From contig JAITMI010000369.1 of NCBI GenBank assembly GCA_031277435.1, positions 1-6,616 on the forward strand: a stretch of 6,616 nucleotides of DNA, given 5' to 3'. This DNA comes from Pseudomonadales bacterium (GTDB taxonomy: Bacteria; Pseudomonadota; Gammaproteobacteria; Pseudomonadales; Pseudohongiellaceae). The position numbers and the translations under genes are program-made. The notes under the pieces were generated by a model, which saw only the letters and a list, made by a program, of their open reading frames with translations, was not told the DNA's origin and ran no database searches. This document shows, in pieces, positions 1-6,616 of the stretch (the first letter of the stretch is position 1; every line of letters begins with the position of its first letter).

Positions 1-74
1 TGCAGATACTGCGTGTAAAAACTCTTGAATTTTTCTTCTAGTTTGCGCTGGACGTGAGCGGATGGCGTTAGCAT
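1..74 (-). CDS. possible 5' end of an unidentified gene, cut by the window edge
   Basis: Reading leftwards from an ATG at 74-72 gives 24 codons without a stop before the window ends. They start MLTPSAHVQRKLEE and continue as a charged, probably helical stretch with aromatic residues (KFKSFYTQYL). The gene would start 46 bases after the uvrD stop, on the same strand, so co-transcription with uvrD is possible. There is no clear Shine-Dalgarno sequence ahead of the ATG; the preceding bases are A/T-rich (CATATAAA). I do not recognise the family. The case rests on an open frame, a plausible amino-acid composition and the short same-strand gap. Twenty-four open codons are weak evidence, and the true start could differ. 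Confidence 0.4.
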   Translation of the reverse strand, partial: MLTPSAHVQRKLEEKFKSFYTQYL

Positions 75-120
75 TTTATATGTCTGCGTTGTGGGAAATG
101 ATGCGCGTGAAGTCGCGCCG

Positions 121-2313
121 CTAAATCACTTCGAGCTTGGCATAGGCCAACACCAGCCACTTGCCGCCGACGCCATCAAAATTGACCTGCACGCGGGTGT
201 GGTTGCCGCTGCCTTCGCTGTTGAGCACGACGCCTTCGCCGAAGGTGGGGTGGCGCACGCGCTGGCCCAGGCTGAGACCTTGGCCTTGCGGCTGTGACGC
301 GAGCGCCTCGCGGCGGCCCCAGCTTTCGCCGGCGCCGAAGCCGCGCGTGACTTGGCCTTTCATGCGCACTTCCTGGCGTAATTCGGCGGGAATTTCCTTG
401 AGAAAACGTGAGGGGCGGGTGAGATTTTCTTCGCCGTGCAGGCGCCGTGATTCGGCGTGGCACAATAGCAATTTTTCGCGCGCGCGCGTCAGGCCCACGT
501 AGCAGAGGCGGCGTTCTTCTTCCAGGCCGTCGAGCGTATCGGCGGACATTTTGTGCGGAAACAAGCCTTCTTCCATGCCGGCGATGATGACGAAGGGATA
601 TTCAAGACCTTTAGCGGAATGTAGGGTCATTAATTGCACGGCGTCTTCGTAATCATCGGCCTGGGTGTCGCCGGCATCCAGCGCGACGCGATCAAGGAAG
701 GCGCCGAGTGCTTCGAGCGGGCTGGGTTTTTCGCCGCCCGGTCTTTCATCGGGCGTGAAGGCGCCAGCGGCGTTGACCAATTCTTCCAGGTTTTCCAGCC
801 GCGAGCGGGCTTTTTCACCGCCTTCTTTTTCGTGGTGCTGTATCAGCCCGCTTTGGCGGATTAAATAATCCACGCTCAGGTGTAACTCGTGCGTGGCGGC
901 ATAGTCTTCAAGCAGATTGATGAGGGCCATGAAATCCTGCACGTGTTGCGCCGCGCGGCCCGGCAATTGCCCGCGCATCACCGCCAGGTTTGCCGCTTGC
1001 CAGAGCGAACTGCCTTCGGCGCGCGCGAGGTTGCGCAAGAGTTCCAGCGTGACGTTGCCGATGCCGCGGGTTGGGGTGTTGATGACGCGCTCGAAGGCGG
1101 CATCGTCGTCGCGGCTGGCGATCAGGCGCAGGTAGCCGACGGCGTTGCGGATTTCCTGGCGTTCATAGAAACGGAAACCGCCGTAAATGCGGTAAGGAAC
1201 CTCGGCGCGCAAGAACGCTTCTTCCAATTCGCGCGACTGCGCGTTGGAGCGGTACAGCACCACGGCTTCGTCGCGGCGGCGGCCACGCCGCGCCCATTGT
1301 TGAATCTGGTCGCAGATGAAGCGCGCTTCGTCTTGCTCGTTGAACGCGGCATAGACGGCGATGCGTTCGCCTTCGGCGCCGTCGGTCCATAATTCCTTAC
1401 CCAGGCGCCCGCTGTTGTTGGCGATGAGTTTGTTGGCGGCCTTGAGAATGGTAGATGTGGAACGGTAATTCTGTTCGAGGCGGATCAGCGTGGCGGGGTG
1501 AAAATCGCGGGTGAATTGCTGGATATTTTCGATGCGCGCGCCGCGCCAGCCGTAGATCGATTGGTCATCATCGCCCACCGCGGTGACGTGATTGTCTTTA
1601 CCCGCCAGCACACGCAGCCAGGCATATTGAATGGCGTTGGTGTCCTGAAATTCATCCACCAGAATTTCCTTGAAACGCTGCTGGTAATACGCCAATAGCG
1701 CCGGCTGCTTGAGCCAGAGTTCATGCGAACGCAGCAATAATTCGCCAAAATCCACCAGGCCGCCGCGCTCACAGGCTTCTTCGTAAGCCCTGTACACGGC
1801 GATCATGGTGCGCTGGTAATCTTGACCGTAGTGTTCCAAATGGCTGGCGCGCAGCCCTTCGTCTTTTTGCTGATTGATGTACCACTGGCATTGCTTGGCG
1901 GGCCAGCGGCTTTCGTCGAGTTCAAGCGCTTGCAGGGTGCGTTTGATCAGGCGCAGTTGATCGTCGGCGTCGAGGATCTGGAATTTTTCCGGCAGCGCGG
2001 CTTCTTGCCAATGCGCGCGCAAGAGGCGATGCGCCAGGCCATGAAAGGTACCCACCCACATGCCGCCGATCGGCCGTTCCAATAATTCCTCAATGCGAGT
2101 TTTCATTTCGTGCGCCGCCTTGTTGGTGAAGGTCACCGCCAGAATGTTGCCGGGCGAGCAGCCTTCCATCTCGATCAGCCAAGCGATACGCTGCACCAGG
2201 ACGCGGGTTTTGCCGCTGCCGGCGCCCGCCAATACCAGAAGATTGCCCGGCGCGGCGGTAACCGCCTGGCGCTGAGCGTCGTTGAGGGAGTTGAGAATAT
2301 GGGAAATGTCCAT
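121..2313 (-). CDS. uvrD: DNA helicase II, UvrD (superfamily 1A, 3'-5')
   Basis: ATP-driven 3'-5' DNA helicase. In well-studied relatives it releases UvrC and the damaged oligonucleotide in nucleotide excision repair and unwinds the nicked strand in MutL-directed mismatch repair. The 730 residues compare with 720 in E. coli. Visible motifs, in order: Q-motif region (LNDAQRQAV, 10-18), Walker A GAGSGKT (30-36), motif Ia TFTNKAA (61-67), GTFHGLAHRLLR (88-99), Walker B VDEFQDTN (219-226), motif III GDDDQSIYGWRGA (247-259), motif IV RLEQNYRS (278-285), motif V LMTLHSAKGLEYP (561-573) and motif VI EERRLCYVGLTRAREKL (599-615). A low-complexity linker (about 650-680) leads to the C-terminal Tudor-like domain (LGQRVRHPTFGEG, then KWLVLAYAKLEVI at the end), which in E. 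coli UvrD contacts RNA polymerase. An in-frame TAG at 2325-2323, four codons upstream, makes this ATG the furthest upstream ATG possible. No Shine-Dalgarno sequence precedes it. The frame is intact and no key residue is missing. Confidence 0.97.
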   Translation of the reverse strand: MDISHILNSLNDAQRQAVTAAPGNLLVLAGAGSGKTRVLVQRIAWLIEMEGCSPGNILAVTFTNKAAHEMKTRIEELLERPIGGMWVGTFHGLAHRLLRAHWQEAALPEKFQILDADDQLRLIKRTLQALELDESRWPAKQCQWYINQQKDEGLRASHLEHYGQDYQRTMIAVYRAYEEACERGGLVDFGELLLRSHELWLKQPALLAYYQQRFKEILVDEFQDTNAIQYAWLRVLAGKDNHVTAVGDDDQSIYGWRGARIENIQQFTRDFHPATLIRLEQNYRSTSTILKAANKLIANNSGRLGKELWTDGAEGERIAVYAAFNEQDEARFICDQIQQWARRGRRRDEAVVLYRSNAQSRELEEAFLRAEVPYRIYGGFRFYERQEIRNAVGYLRLIASRDDDAAFERVINTPTRGIGNVTLELLRNLARAEGSSLWQAANLAVMRGQLPGRAAQHVQDFMALINLLEDYAATHELHLSVDYLIRQSGLIQHHEKEGGEKARSRLENLEELVNAAGAFTPDERPGGEKPSPLEALGAFLDRVALDAGDTQADDYEDAVQLMTLHSAKGLEYPFVIIAGMEEGLFPHKMSADTLDGLEEERRLCYVGLTRAREKLLLCHAESRRLHGEENLTRPSRFLKEIPAELRQEVRMKGQVTRGFGAGESWGRREALASQPQGQGLSLGQRVRHPTFGEGVVLNSEGSGNHTRVQVNFDGVGGKWLVLAYAKLEVI

Positions 2314-2319
2314 GCCGCA

Positions 2320-2325
2320 ATTCTA
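2320..2325 (-). promoter_or_regulatory. candidate -10 element for uvrD, nearly on the start codon
   Basis: On the minus strand TAGAAT (5 of 6 bases match TATAAT) ends six bases before the uvrD ATG. The best -35 partner at 17 bases is poor (CTGGGA, 2348-2343, 3 of 6). If used, transcription would begin at or next to the A of the ATG, giving a leaderless mRNA, which would fit the missing Shine-Dalgarno sequence. A promoter further upstream cannot be excluded. I found no CTG-N10-CAG LexA-type box between uvrD and csp. Confidence 0.3.
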
Positions 2326-2438
2326 GTCGAGGAAAGGAAAATTCCCAGGCTTTTCCTCAACTTAATCAACACCGCGGGTGGACGGAAGCGGCACTGTGAC
2401 ACTCTGGGCGGGCCGCTACATACACTGAAATTCGCGCG

Positions 2439-2467
2439 TAGGCAAATGTTTCTTTTCTTGCTATGAT
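2439..2467 (+). promoter_or_regulatory. predicted sigma-70 promoter of the cold-shock gene (extended -10)
   Basis: The -35 TAGGCA (2439-2444, 4 of 6) and the -10 TATGAT (2462-2467, 5 of 6) are separated by the preferred 17 bases. TG at 2459-2460 completes an extended -10 (TGCTATGAT). Transcription would start near 2474. It is the best promoter I can see in the divergent region and points at the csp gene. Confidence 0.6.
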
Positions 2468-2473
2468 GCCGCG

Positions 2474-2580
2474 CACCTGTATCCCCGTTTTCCGGCTTAG
2501 GCACGGTCGGAGCCAGGCAACAATAAATCCCCCCAATCATGGGTTTCGCCAGGTAATGGCATTTGCATCAAGAGAGTTAT
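2474..2580 (+). promoter_or_regulatory. long 5' leader of the cold-shock mRNA
   Basis: From the predicted start near 2474 to the csp ATG is about 107 bases. Long structured leaders are typical of cold-induced cspA-type genes (about 160 bases in E. coli cspA), where they switch structure with temperature. Here a short stem, GCCA/TGGC (2548-2551 with 2557-2560), lies just before the ribosome-binding site AAGAGAG (2570-2576). I see no clear copy of the E. coli cold box. The leader depends on the promoter call, and thermal control is an inference. Confidence 0.35.
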
Positions 2581-2793
2581 ATGGCAGAGCAAGTAGAAGG
2601 TACCGTCAAGTGGTTCAATGATGAGAAGGGCTTCGGCTTCATTGAACAGGCTGGCGGCAAGGATGTGTTCGTGCACTACAGCGCAATCGCGGCCGATGGC
2701 CGCCGTACTTTGCGCGAAGGTCAGAAAGTCAAAATGACCGTCACCCAAAGTGCCAAAGGCCCGCAGGCTGAGAACGTAATTCCCATCGGTTGA
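2581..2793 (+). CDS. CspA-family cold-shock protein (single cold-shock domain)
   Basis: A 70-residue single-domain OB-fold protein that binds single-stranded RNA and DNA. Family members melt RNA secondary structure in the cytoplasm at low temperature or during growth transitions; many paralogues are constitutive. Visible features are the opening [16 protein letters not shown] with RNP1 (KGFGFIE, 16-22), RNP2 (VFVHY, 29-33), nucleic-acid-stacking aromatics W11, F18, F20, F30, H32 and Y33, and the usual ending KGPQAENV. The ATG at 2581 is chosen because the protein then begins [12 protein letters not shown], like its relatives, and AAGAGAG lies four bases upstream; an in-frame TTG at 2563 would add six unconserved residues. 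It is transcribed divergently from uvrD and followed by a strong hairpin, so it is probably monocistronic. Which csp paralogue it is cannot be decided from sequence, so no symbol is given. Confidence 0.96.
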   Translation: MAEQVEGTVKWFNDEKGFGFIEQAGGKDVFVHYSAIAADGRRTLREGQKVKMTVTQSAKGPQAENVIPIG

Positions 2794-2816
2794 TCCGCAG
2801 GGTTTCAACGCCGATA

Positions 2817-2845
2817 AATCCTGCCCTCGCCCCGGGGGCAGGATT
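2817..2845 (+). terminator. hairpin terminator after the cold-shock gene
   Basis: A perfect 10-base inverted repeat, AATCCTGCCC (2817-2826) and GGGCAGGATT (2836-2845), encloses a 9-base C-rich loop and begins 24 bases after the csp stop. The stem is GC-rich and stable. The tail is only moderately T-rich (CCTGATTCTGGTTTCTT), so it is not a textbook intrinsic terminator. Its position makes termination, or protection of the csp 3' end, the simplest reading. Confidence 0.6.
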
Positions 2846-2861
2846 CCTGATTCTGGTTTCT

Positions 2862-2887
2862 TAATAAAACTGGCCTCTTTTTTATTA
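2862..2887. repeat. A/T-only inverted repeat between csp and the methyltransferase gene
   Basis: TAATAAAA (2862-2869) and TTTTATTA (2880-2887) form a perfect 8-base inverted repeat around a 10-base loop (CTGGCCTCTT). A run of six T lies at 2878-2883. It sits 16 bases after the csp hairpin and 32 bases before the methyltransferase start, in the most A/T-rich stretch of the window. It could be a second, weak part of the csp terminator, a protein-binding site, or part of the methyltransferase promoter region. I found no convincing -35/-10 pair for that gene here. Confidence 0.4.
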
Positions 2888-2919
2888 GCTGAAATTTGTG
2901 AATCTGGGGGTGGTAATTC

Positions 2920-3783
2920 ATGACCTGCCGCTCCATTCTCAAGCGTCTTGGCCTGAAGCTGCCGCTGTTGCGTGAGTTCATTCGCGAGCACGAGCAACTG
3001 CGCGCGGCGCATGCACAAGCGCTCGTCGAGCTGCAAACCGTCAGCGCCGAACTGGATCAACTGCAAGCGACGCTACTACGTCTGAGCGAGGGTAGCGCGC
3101 ACCCTGGTTATTGCCACTGTTGCCATCAGCGCACGTTTTTTCTGCTTGAGGGTGAGTGGCTGCGCGACCAGTACCTCTGCGCGCATTGCCGCTCGATTCC
3201 ACGGCAACGCCATCTTCACTATGTTCTGGATACGCATTTCCCTGGCTGGGAGAAGCAAATCATTCACGAGTCCTCGCCCACCATCGACTTTATCGCGCGC
3301 TGGTGTGAGCGCTATTCTTCCTCGCAGTATTTCGAAGGCGTCGCCTCTGGCGAGGCGGTTAACGGCGTGCGTTGTGAAAACTTGGAGCGCCTGTCATTCG
3401 CCGATGACAGTATTGATATTTTCATCACGCAGGATGTTTTAGAACACGTATTCCACCCTGAGCTTGCGGCGCGTGAAATATGCCGCGCGCTGAAACCCGG
3501 CGGCGCGCATGTGTTTACCGTGCCGAGACAGCCTTGGCTGCCCGCAAGCGAAGCGCGCGCACGCCTGTCCGCCACTGGCATTGAGTATTTGAAGGACGCG
3601 GACTACCACGGCAACCCCGTCGGCGACGGCAGAGCCTTGGTGACCTGGGATTACGGCGCCGATTTCGAGCGGCTCATCGAGCGCTGGAGCGGCATGACGA
3701 CCACCGTCTACGCGGATGTAAATCGCGCGCTCGGCATTGACGGTGAATTGCGCGAGGTATTCGTCTCGCGCAAGCCGCAATAA
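2920..3783 (+). CDS. SAM-dependent methyltransferase-like protein with coiled coil and zinc-ribbon-like module
   Basis: This 287-residue cytoplasmic protein probably has three parts. Residues 19-57 are rich in E, Q, L and A with heptad-like spacing, suggesting a coiled coil. Residues 65-90 carry C65-x2-C68 and C87-x2-C90, a likely structural zinc site, followed by RSIPRQR. The rest resembles the methyltransferase type 11 group: LERLSFADDSIDIFITQDVLEHV (155-177) and LKPGG (191-195). The ending includes YHGNPVGDGRALVTWDYGADF (229-249), similar to glycan-cluster methyltransferases. The usual glycine-rich SAM loop is absent; HESSP (116-120) is in its place, which I also associate with that group. 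The substrate is unknown, and no transferase or sugar-nucleotide partner is adjacent except convergent glmS. GGGGGTGG (2906-2913) six bases before the ATG is a passable ribosome-binding site. It is isolated between a terminator and a convergent gene, so it probably has its own promoter. A role in surface polysaccharide modification is inference. Confidence 0.85.
   Translation: MTCRSILKRLGLKLPLLREFIREHEQLRAAHAQALVELQTVSAELDQLQATLLRLSEGSAHPGYCHCCHQRTFFLLEGEWLRDQYLCAHCRSIPRQRHLHYVLDTHFPGWEKQIIHESSPTIDFIARWCERYSSSQYFEGVASGEAVNGVRCENLERLSFADDSIDIFITQDVLEHVFHPELAAREICRALKPGGAHVFTVPRQPWLPASEARARLSATGIEYLKDADYHGNPVGDGRALVTWDYGADFERLIERWSGMTTTVYADVNRALGIDGELREVFVSRKPQ
3748..3773. terminator. inverted repeat in the last methyltransferase codons, possible terminator
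   Basis: TTGCGCGAG (3748-3756) and CTCGCGCAA (3765-3773) form a perfect 9-base inverted repeat with an 8-base loop, inside the coding sequence just before the stop. On the plus strand five T follow at 3784-3788, but ten bases separate them from the stem, so termination would be inefficient by the usual rules. On the minus strand the hairpin lies 15-40 bases beyond the glmS stop, without a T run. It is the only obvious structure at the convergent junction and could slow polymerase from either side or protect both 3' ends. Confidence 0.4.
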
Positions 3784-3787
3784 TTTT

Positions 3788-5623
3788 TCACTCCACCGTA
3801 ACGCTTTTCGCCAGATTGCGCGGGCGATCAACGTCCGTGCCGCGCTGCACCGCGACGTGATAGGCCAACAGTTGCAGCGGAATCGTATAGACTATTGGTT
3901 CCAAAAATTTGCTGCAATGCGGCACGTTGAGCAGTTTTAGCCCCGGATTGTTTTGCAGCCCCGCCTCGCGGTCGGCGAATACATAAAGCTGGCCGCCGCG
4001 CGCGCTGACTTCCTGCAAGTTGGATTTCAGTTTTTCTAACAGTTCATTATTCGGCGCCACCACCACCACCGGCATGTCGGCATCGACCAGGGCAAGCGGG
4101 CCATGCTTGAGTTCGCCGGCGGGGTAGGCTTCGGCGTGGATGTAGGAAATTTCCTTCAGCTTGAGCGCGCCTTCCTTCGCCACCGGGTATTCGATGCCAC
4201 GGCCCAGGAACAGCGCATGATGTTTTTCGTCGAAATCGTTCGACAATTGTTTGATGTCTTCATCAAGCGCCAGCGTGTCGCTGATGATCGCCGGCAGTTG
4301 ATTGAGATCTCGCACGTACTGCTTCTCTTGTTCCGCGCTGAGCCCGCCGCGCTTGGCCAGAGCCAGCGTCAACAAGGCCAGCACGGTGAGCTGCGTGGTA
4401 AACGCCTTGGTGGAGGCCACGCCGATTTCGCGGCCGGCGAAAGTCAGCAAGGTGAAATCCGACTCGCGCACCAAGGAGCTGTTGGCCACGTTGCACACGG
4501 CGAGAAAACCGCCATAACCGAGCGTTTTGGCGTAACGCAGGGCCGCCAGCGTGTCGGCGGTTTCGCCGGATTGAGAGATGGTGACGAACAGGCAGTCTGG
4601 CGGCACTAATACTTTGCGATAGCGGAATTCACTGGCGACATCCACCTGGCAGGGAATGCCGGCGATGCTTTCGATCCAGAATTTCGCCACCATGCAGGCG
4701 TGGTAACTGGTGCCGCAGGCGACCATCTGCACGCTCTTGGTCCGGTCGAGAAATTCCTGAGCGGCGACGCCAAAAGATTGTTCCAGAACTTGCGTCTTGC
4801 TGAGGCGGCCTTGCAGCGTGTTTTTTATCACCTCTGGCTGCTCGAAGATTTCCTTCTGCATGTAGTGGCGATAGTGGCCTTTGAGCACCTCGTCGTTATC
4901 CAGATGCAGGCGCTGAACTTCGCGCTTGACCGGCCGTTCCGCGTTGTAAATCGTGATGCTGTCACGGGTGACGGCGGCGATGTCGCCTTCTTCGAGATAA
5001 ATGAAACGATCGGTTACCTGGCCGAGCGCGGAAGGATCGGAGGCGATGAAATTTTCGCCGATGCCGACGCCGATCACGATCGGGCTGCCGCTGCGCGCCG
5101 CGATGATGGTGTCGGGCTGTTCGCTGTTGATGACGGCAAGGCCATAAGCGCCGCTCAGGCGCGCGATTGCCTGGCGCACGCAGCCGAAGAAATCGGTTTG
5201 TTGTTGTTGCCAGATTTTATGAATTAGATGCGCCGCGACTTCGGTGTCGGTGTCGGAAACGAATTCGTAACCATCGGCGCACAGTTCGTTTTTTAATTCC
5301 TGAAAATTTTCGATGATGCCGTTGTGCACCACGGCGATGCTGGCGCTGGACTCTTGCGGATGCGCGTTGCGCTGTTCCGGCTTGCCGTGCGTGGCCCAGC
5401 GCGTATGCGCGATGCCGATGTTGCCGAGCGCTGGCGCGGCTTTTTCGGCGTCACTGAGCGCCTGCACCTTGCCCACCGTTTTGAGGCAGCGCAGGGTGTG
5501 CGTTTGCGGCTCCAGCACGGCGAGGCCGGCGGAATCATAGCCGCGGTATTCGAGCCGGCGCAGCCCTTCGATCAGAATGCCCGCTATTGGCCGCTGCGCG
5601 ATTGCGCCTACGATGCCACACAT
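3788..5623 (-). CDS. glmS: glutamine--fructose-6-phosphate aminotransferase (isomerizing)
   Basis: Makes glucosamine-6-phosphate from fructose-6-phosphate and glutamine, the first committed step towards UDP-GlcNAc. The 611 residues compare with 609 in E. coli. The N-terminal class II glutaminase domain (about 1-240) begins MCGIVGA, with Cys2 as nucleophile once Met is removed, and shows [10 protein letters not shown] (73-82), HNGIIENF (100-107) and SDTDTEV (123-129). Two SIS isomerase domains follow: the first has CGTSYHA (303-309), SQSGETADT (350-358) and STKAFTTQ (404-411); the second has [19 protein letters not shown] (474-492), HGPLALVD (507-514) and the closing [14 protein letters not shown]491, H507 and K606 correspond to catalytic E488, H504 and K603 of the E. 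coli enzyme. A strong Shine-Dalgarno sequence sits upstream and glmU ends 26 bases before the start, so the two probably share an mRNA. No glmS ribozyme, the device of many Firmicutes, could fit in that gap. Confidence 0.98.
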   Translation of the reverse strand: MCGIVGAIAQRPIAGILIEGLRRLEYRGYDSAGLAVLEPQTHTLRCLKTVGKVQALSDAEKAAPALGNIGIAHTRWATHGKPEQRNAHPQESSASIAVVHNGIIENFQELKNELCADGYEFVSDTDTEVAAHLIHKIWQQQQTDFFGCVRQAIARLSGAYGLAVINSEQPDTIIAARSGSPIVIGVGIGENFIASDPSALGQVTDRFIYLEEGDIAAVTRDSITIYNAERPVKREVQRLHLDNDEVLKGHYRHYMQKEIFEQPEVIKNTLQGRLSKTQVLEQSFGVAAQEFLDRTKSVQMVACGTSYHACMVAKFWIESIAGIPCQVDVASEFRYRKVLVPPDCLFVTISQSGETADTLAALRYAKTLGYGGFLAVCNVANSSLVRESDFTLLTFAGREIGVASTKAFTTQLTVLALLTLALAKRGGLSAEQEKQYVRDLNQLPAIISDTLALDEDIKQLSNDFDEKHHALFLGRGIEYPVAKEGALKLKEISYIHAEAYPAGELKHGPLALVDADMPVVVVAPNNELLEKLKSNLQEVSARGGQLYVFADREAGLQNNPGLKLLNVPHCSKFLEPIVYTIPLQLLAYHVAVQRGTDVDRPRNLAKSVTVE

Positions 5624-5626
5624 ATT

Positions 5627-5638
5627 GTCCCCTCCTCG
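5627..5638 (-). promoter_or_regulatory. strong ribosome-binding site of glmS
   Basis: On the minus strand the leader reads ACGAGGAGGGGA, with a full AGGAGG core at 5636-5631 and seven bases before the ATG at 5623. It is the best Shine-Dalgarno sequence in the window. It lies entirely in the glmU-glmS gap, so glmS should be initiated independently on a shared transcript. Confidence 0.75.
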
Positions 5639-5649
5639 TTGTGCGTTTT

Positions 5650-6616
5650 TTACTTGCCGTTCTTGCGTGGCCGTTGCCAGCCGTCGATATTGCGCTGGCG
5701 GCCACGCGCCACGGCCAATTGGTCCGCCCCGACGTCTTGCGTGATCACCGAGCCGGCGCCAACGGTGGCGCCACTGGCAACAGTTACCGGCGCCACCAGC
5801 GCGGTGTTGGAGCCGATGAAAACGCCATCGCCAATAATGGTTTTGAATTTGTTCACCCCGTCATAGTTGCAGGTGATGGTGCCGGCGCCGATATTGACCT
5901 CACAGCCCAGTTCGCTGTCGCCGACGTAGCTGAGGTGATTCACTTTGCTGCGCGCGCCGATGCGCGATTTTTTGATCTCGACGAAATTGCCGATCTTGGC
6001 TTCGTCTTCCACTTGCGCGCCGGGGCGGATGCGGGCGAAGGGGCCGATGTGGCAGGCGCGGCCAATGGTGGCGTCTTCCAGCACGCTATTGGCTTCGATG
6101 ACGCTGCCGGCGCCGATGCGGCAATTTTTCAACACGCAGTTGGGGCCGATTTTGACGTCCTCGGCGAGCGTGACCTGGCCTTCAATAATCACGTTGACGT
6201 CGAGTTCCACATCCTGCGCGCACTCAAGTTCGCCGCGGATATCCACTCGCGCCGGGTCGCGCAGCGTGACGCCGCTGAGCATCAGCTCGCGCGCGCGGCG
6301 TTTTTGGTATTCGCGTTCCAGTTGCGCCAGTTGTTCGCGGTTGTTCACGCCCAGAATTTCCACTTCGTCATCGCAGCGCAAGGTGTGCACCTGGCAACCG
6401 GCTTGCAGCGCCAAGCTGACGAGATCGGTGAGATAGTATTCGCCTTGCGCGTTGTCGGCGCGCAATTTGGGCAGCCATTCATGCAGGCGCGCTACGGGGA
6501 TTGCCATGATGCCGCTATTGATTTCGCGGATGCCGCGCTGTGCTTCGCTGGCGTCTTTGTGTTCGATGATGGCGCTGATGCCGCCTTGCGCATCGCGCAG
6601 GATGCGGCCAAGGCCG
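5650..6616 (-). CDS. glmU: bifunctional GlmU, C-terminal 321 residues (5' end outside the window)
   Basis: GlmU acetylates glucosamine-1-phosphate and then joins GlcNAc-1-phosphate to UTP, giving UDP-GlcNAc. The visible part begins [10 protein letters not shown], level with about residue 138 of the 456-residue E. coli enzyme, so about 137 residues are missing. The ATG at 6507 is internal: the same frame runs to the edge with conserved sequence. The rest of the uridyltransferase domain shows [23 protein letters not shown] [11 protein letters not shown] and GVNNREQL. A linker helix leads to the left-handed beta-helix of hexapeptide repeats (from about visible residue 117). There [20 protein letters not shown] and TCNYDG carry the Arg, Lys, His, Tyr and Asn-Tyr acetyltransferase residues (R333, K351, H363, Y366, N386 and Y387 in E. 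coli), and VARGRQ gives the acetyl-CoA-contacting Arg (R440). All key visible residues are present. glmS follows after 26 bases; the promoter must lie beyond the right edge. Confidence 0.97.
   Translation of the reverse strand, partial: GLGRILRDAQGGISAIIEHKDASEAQRGIREINSGIMAIPVARLHEWLPKLRADNAQGEYYLTDLVSLALQAGCQVHTLRCDDEVEILGVNNREQLAQLEREYQKRRARELMLSGVTLRDPARVDIRGELECAQDVELDVNVIIEGQVTLAEDVKIGPNCVLKNCRIGAGSVIEANSVLEDATIGRACHIGPFARIRPGAQVEDEAKIGNFVEIKKSRIGARSKVNHLSYVGDSELGCEVNIGAGTITCNYDGVNKFKTIIGDGVFIGSNTALVAPVTVASGATVGAGSVITQDVGADQLAVARGRQRNIDGWQRPRKNGK

Noticed and set aside
103..118. Short inverted repeat GCGCG/CGCGC just after the uvrD stop
   Set aside because: Only five base pairs with no T run on the minus strand; too weak to call a terminator in GC-rich sequence.
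889..1392. 167-codon plus-strand open frame inside uvrD
   Set aside because: It is the complement of conserved UvrD helicase sequence, and its Ala/Val/Arg-rich composition is typical of an antisense frame.
2387..2417. Inverted repeat AGCGGC/GCCGCT with a 19-base loop between uvrD and csp
   Set aside because: Six-base arms with a long loop are expected by chance at this GC content, and the position fits no clear regulatory role.
2563..2580. Upstream TTG start adding MHQESY to the cold-shock protein
   Set aside because: The added residues are not part of the conserved family start, and the ribosome-binding site is placed for the ATG at 2581.
2497..3066. 189-codon minus-strand open frame crossing the csp gene, both hairpins and the methyltransferase start
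   Set aside because: It is antisense to an unmistakable cold-shock gene, has low-complexity composition and matches no family I know; long shadow frames are common in GC-rich DNA.
5650..6507. Short GlmU beginning at the ATG at 6507
   Set aside because: The reading frame continues to the window edge with conserved uridyltransferase sequence (GLGR, EHKD, EINSGI), so the Met is internal and the gene is simply cut by the edge.

Overview
The window is a compact, GC-rich stretch of bacterial chromosome. Four genes can be named from conserved motifs: uvrD, a CspA-family cold-shock gene, glmS and the 3' part of glmU. A fifth is recognisable at family level as a SAM-dependent methyltransferase. UvrD, GlmS and GlmU follow the gammaproteobacterial pattern almost motif for motif, with catalytic residues at nearly the same positions as in the E. 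coli proteins. This suggests a gamma- or betaproteobacterium; the sequence alone does not give a genus.

Layout from left to right: (1) bases 1-74 may hold the first 24 codons of a minus-strand gene that leaves the window. (2) uvrD is complete on the minus strand (121-2313). (3) A 267-base divergent region (2314-2580) separates uvrD from the cold-shock gene. It carries a good extended -10 promoter firing rightwards and a weaker -10 element lying almost on the uvrD start codon. (4) The csp gene (2581-2793, plus) is followed by a strong hairpin and then an A/T-only hairpin. (5) A plus-strand methyltransferase gene (2920-3783) encodes a coiled-coil start, a four-cysteine zinc-ribbon-like module and a methyltransferase-like domain without a standard glycine-rich motif I. 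(6) glmS (3788-5623, minus) converges on it with only four bases between the stop codons. (7) glmU (5650 to past the right edge, minus) lies upstream of glmS with a 26-base gap.

GlmS makes glucosamine-6-phosphate, and GlmU turns glucosamine-1-phosphate into UDP-GlcNAc. The glmU-glmS pair is therefore a probable operon supplying peptidoglycan and lipopolysaccharide precursors; GlmM, the mutase between them, is not in the window. UvrD serves nucleotide excision and mismatch repair. The cold-shock protein is a nucleic-acid chaperone. The methyltransferase resembles those found among surface-glycan genes, but its substrate cannot be read from the sequence.

Most of the window is ordinary housekeeping sequence. 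I see no mobile element, CRISPR array, tRNA or rRNA. The points worth a second look are the methyltransferase architecture, the nearly touching convergent stop codons with a perfect inverted repeat inside the last methyltransferase codons, a possible leaderless uvrD transcript, the long csp leader, and the A/T hairpin ahead of the methyltransferase gene.
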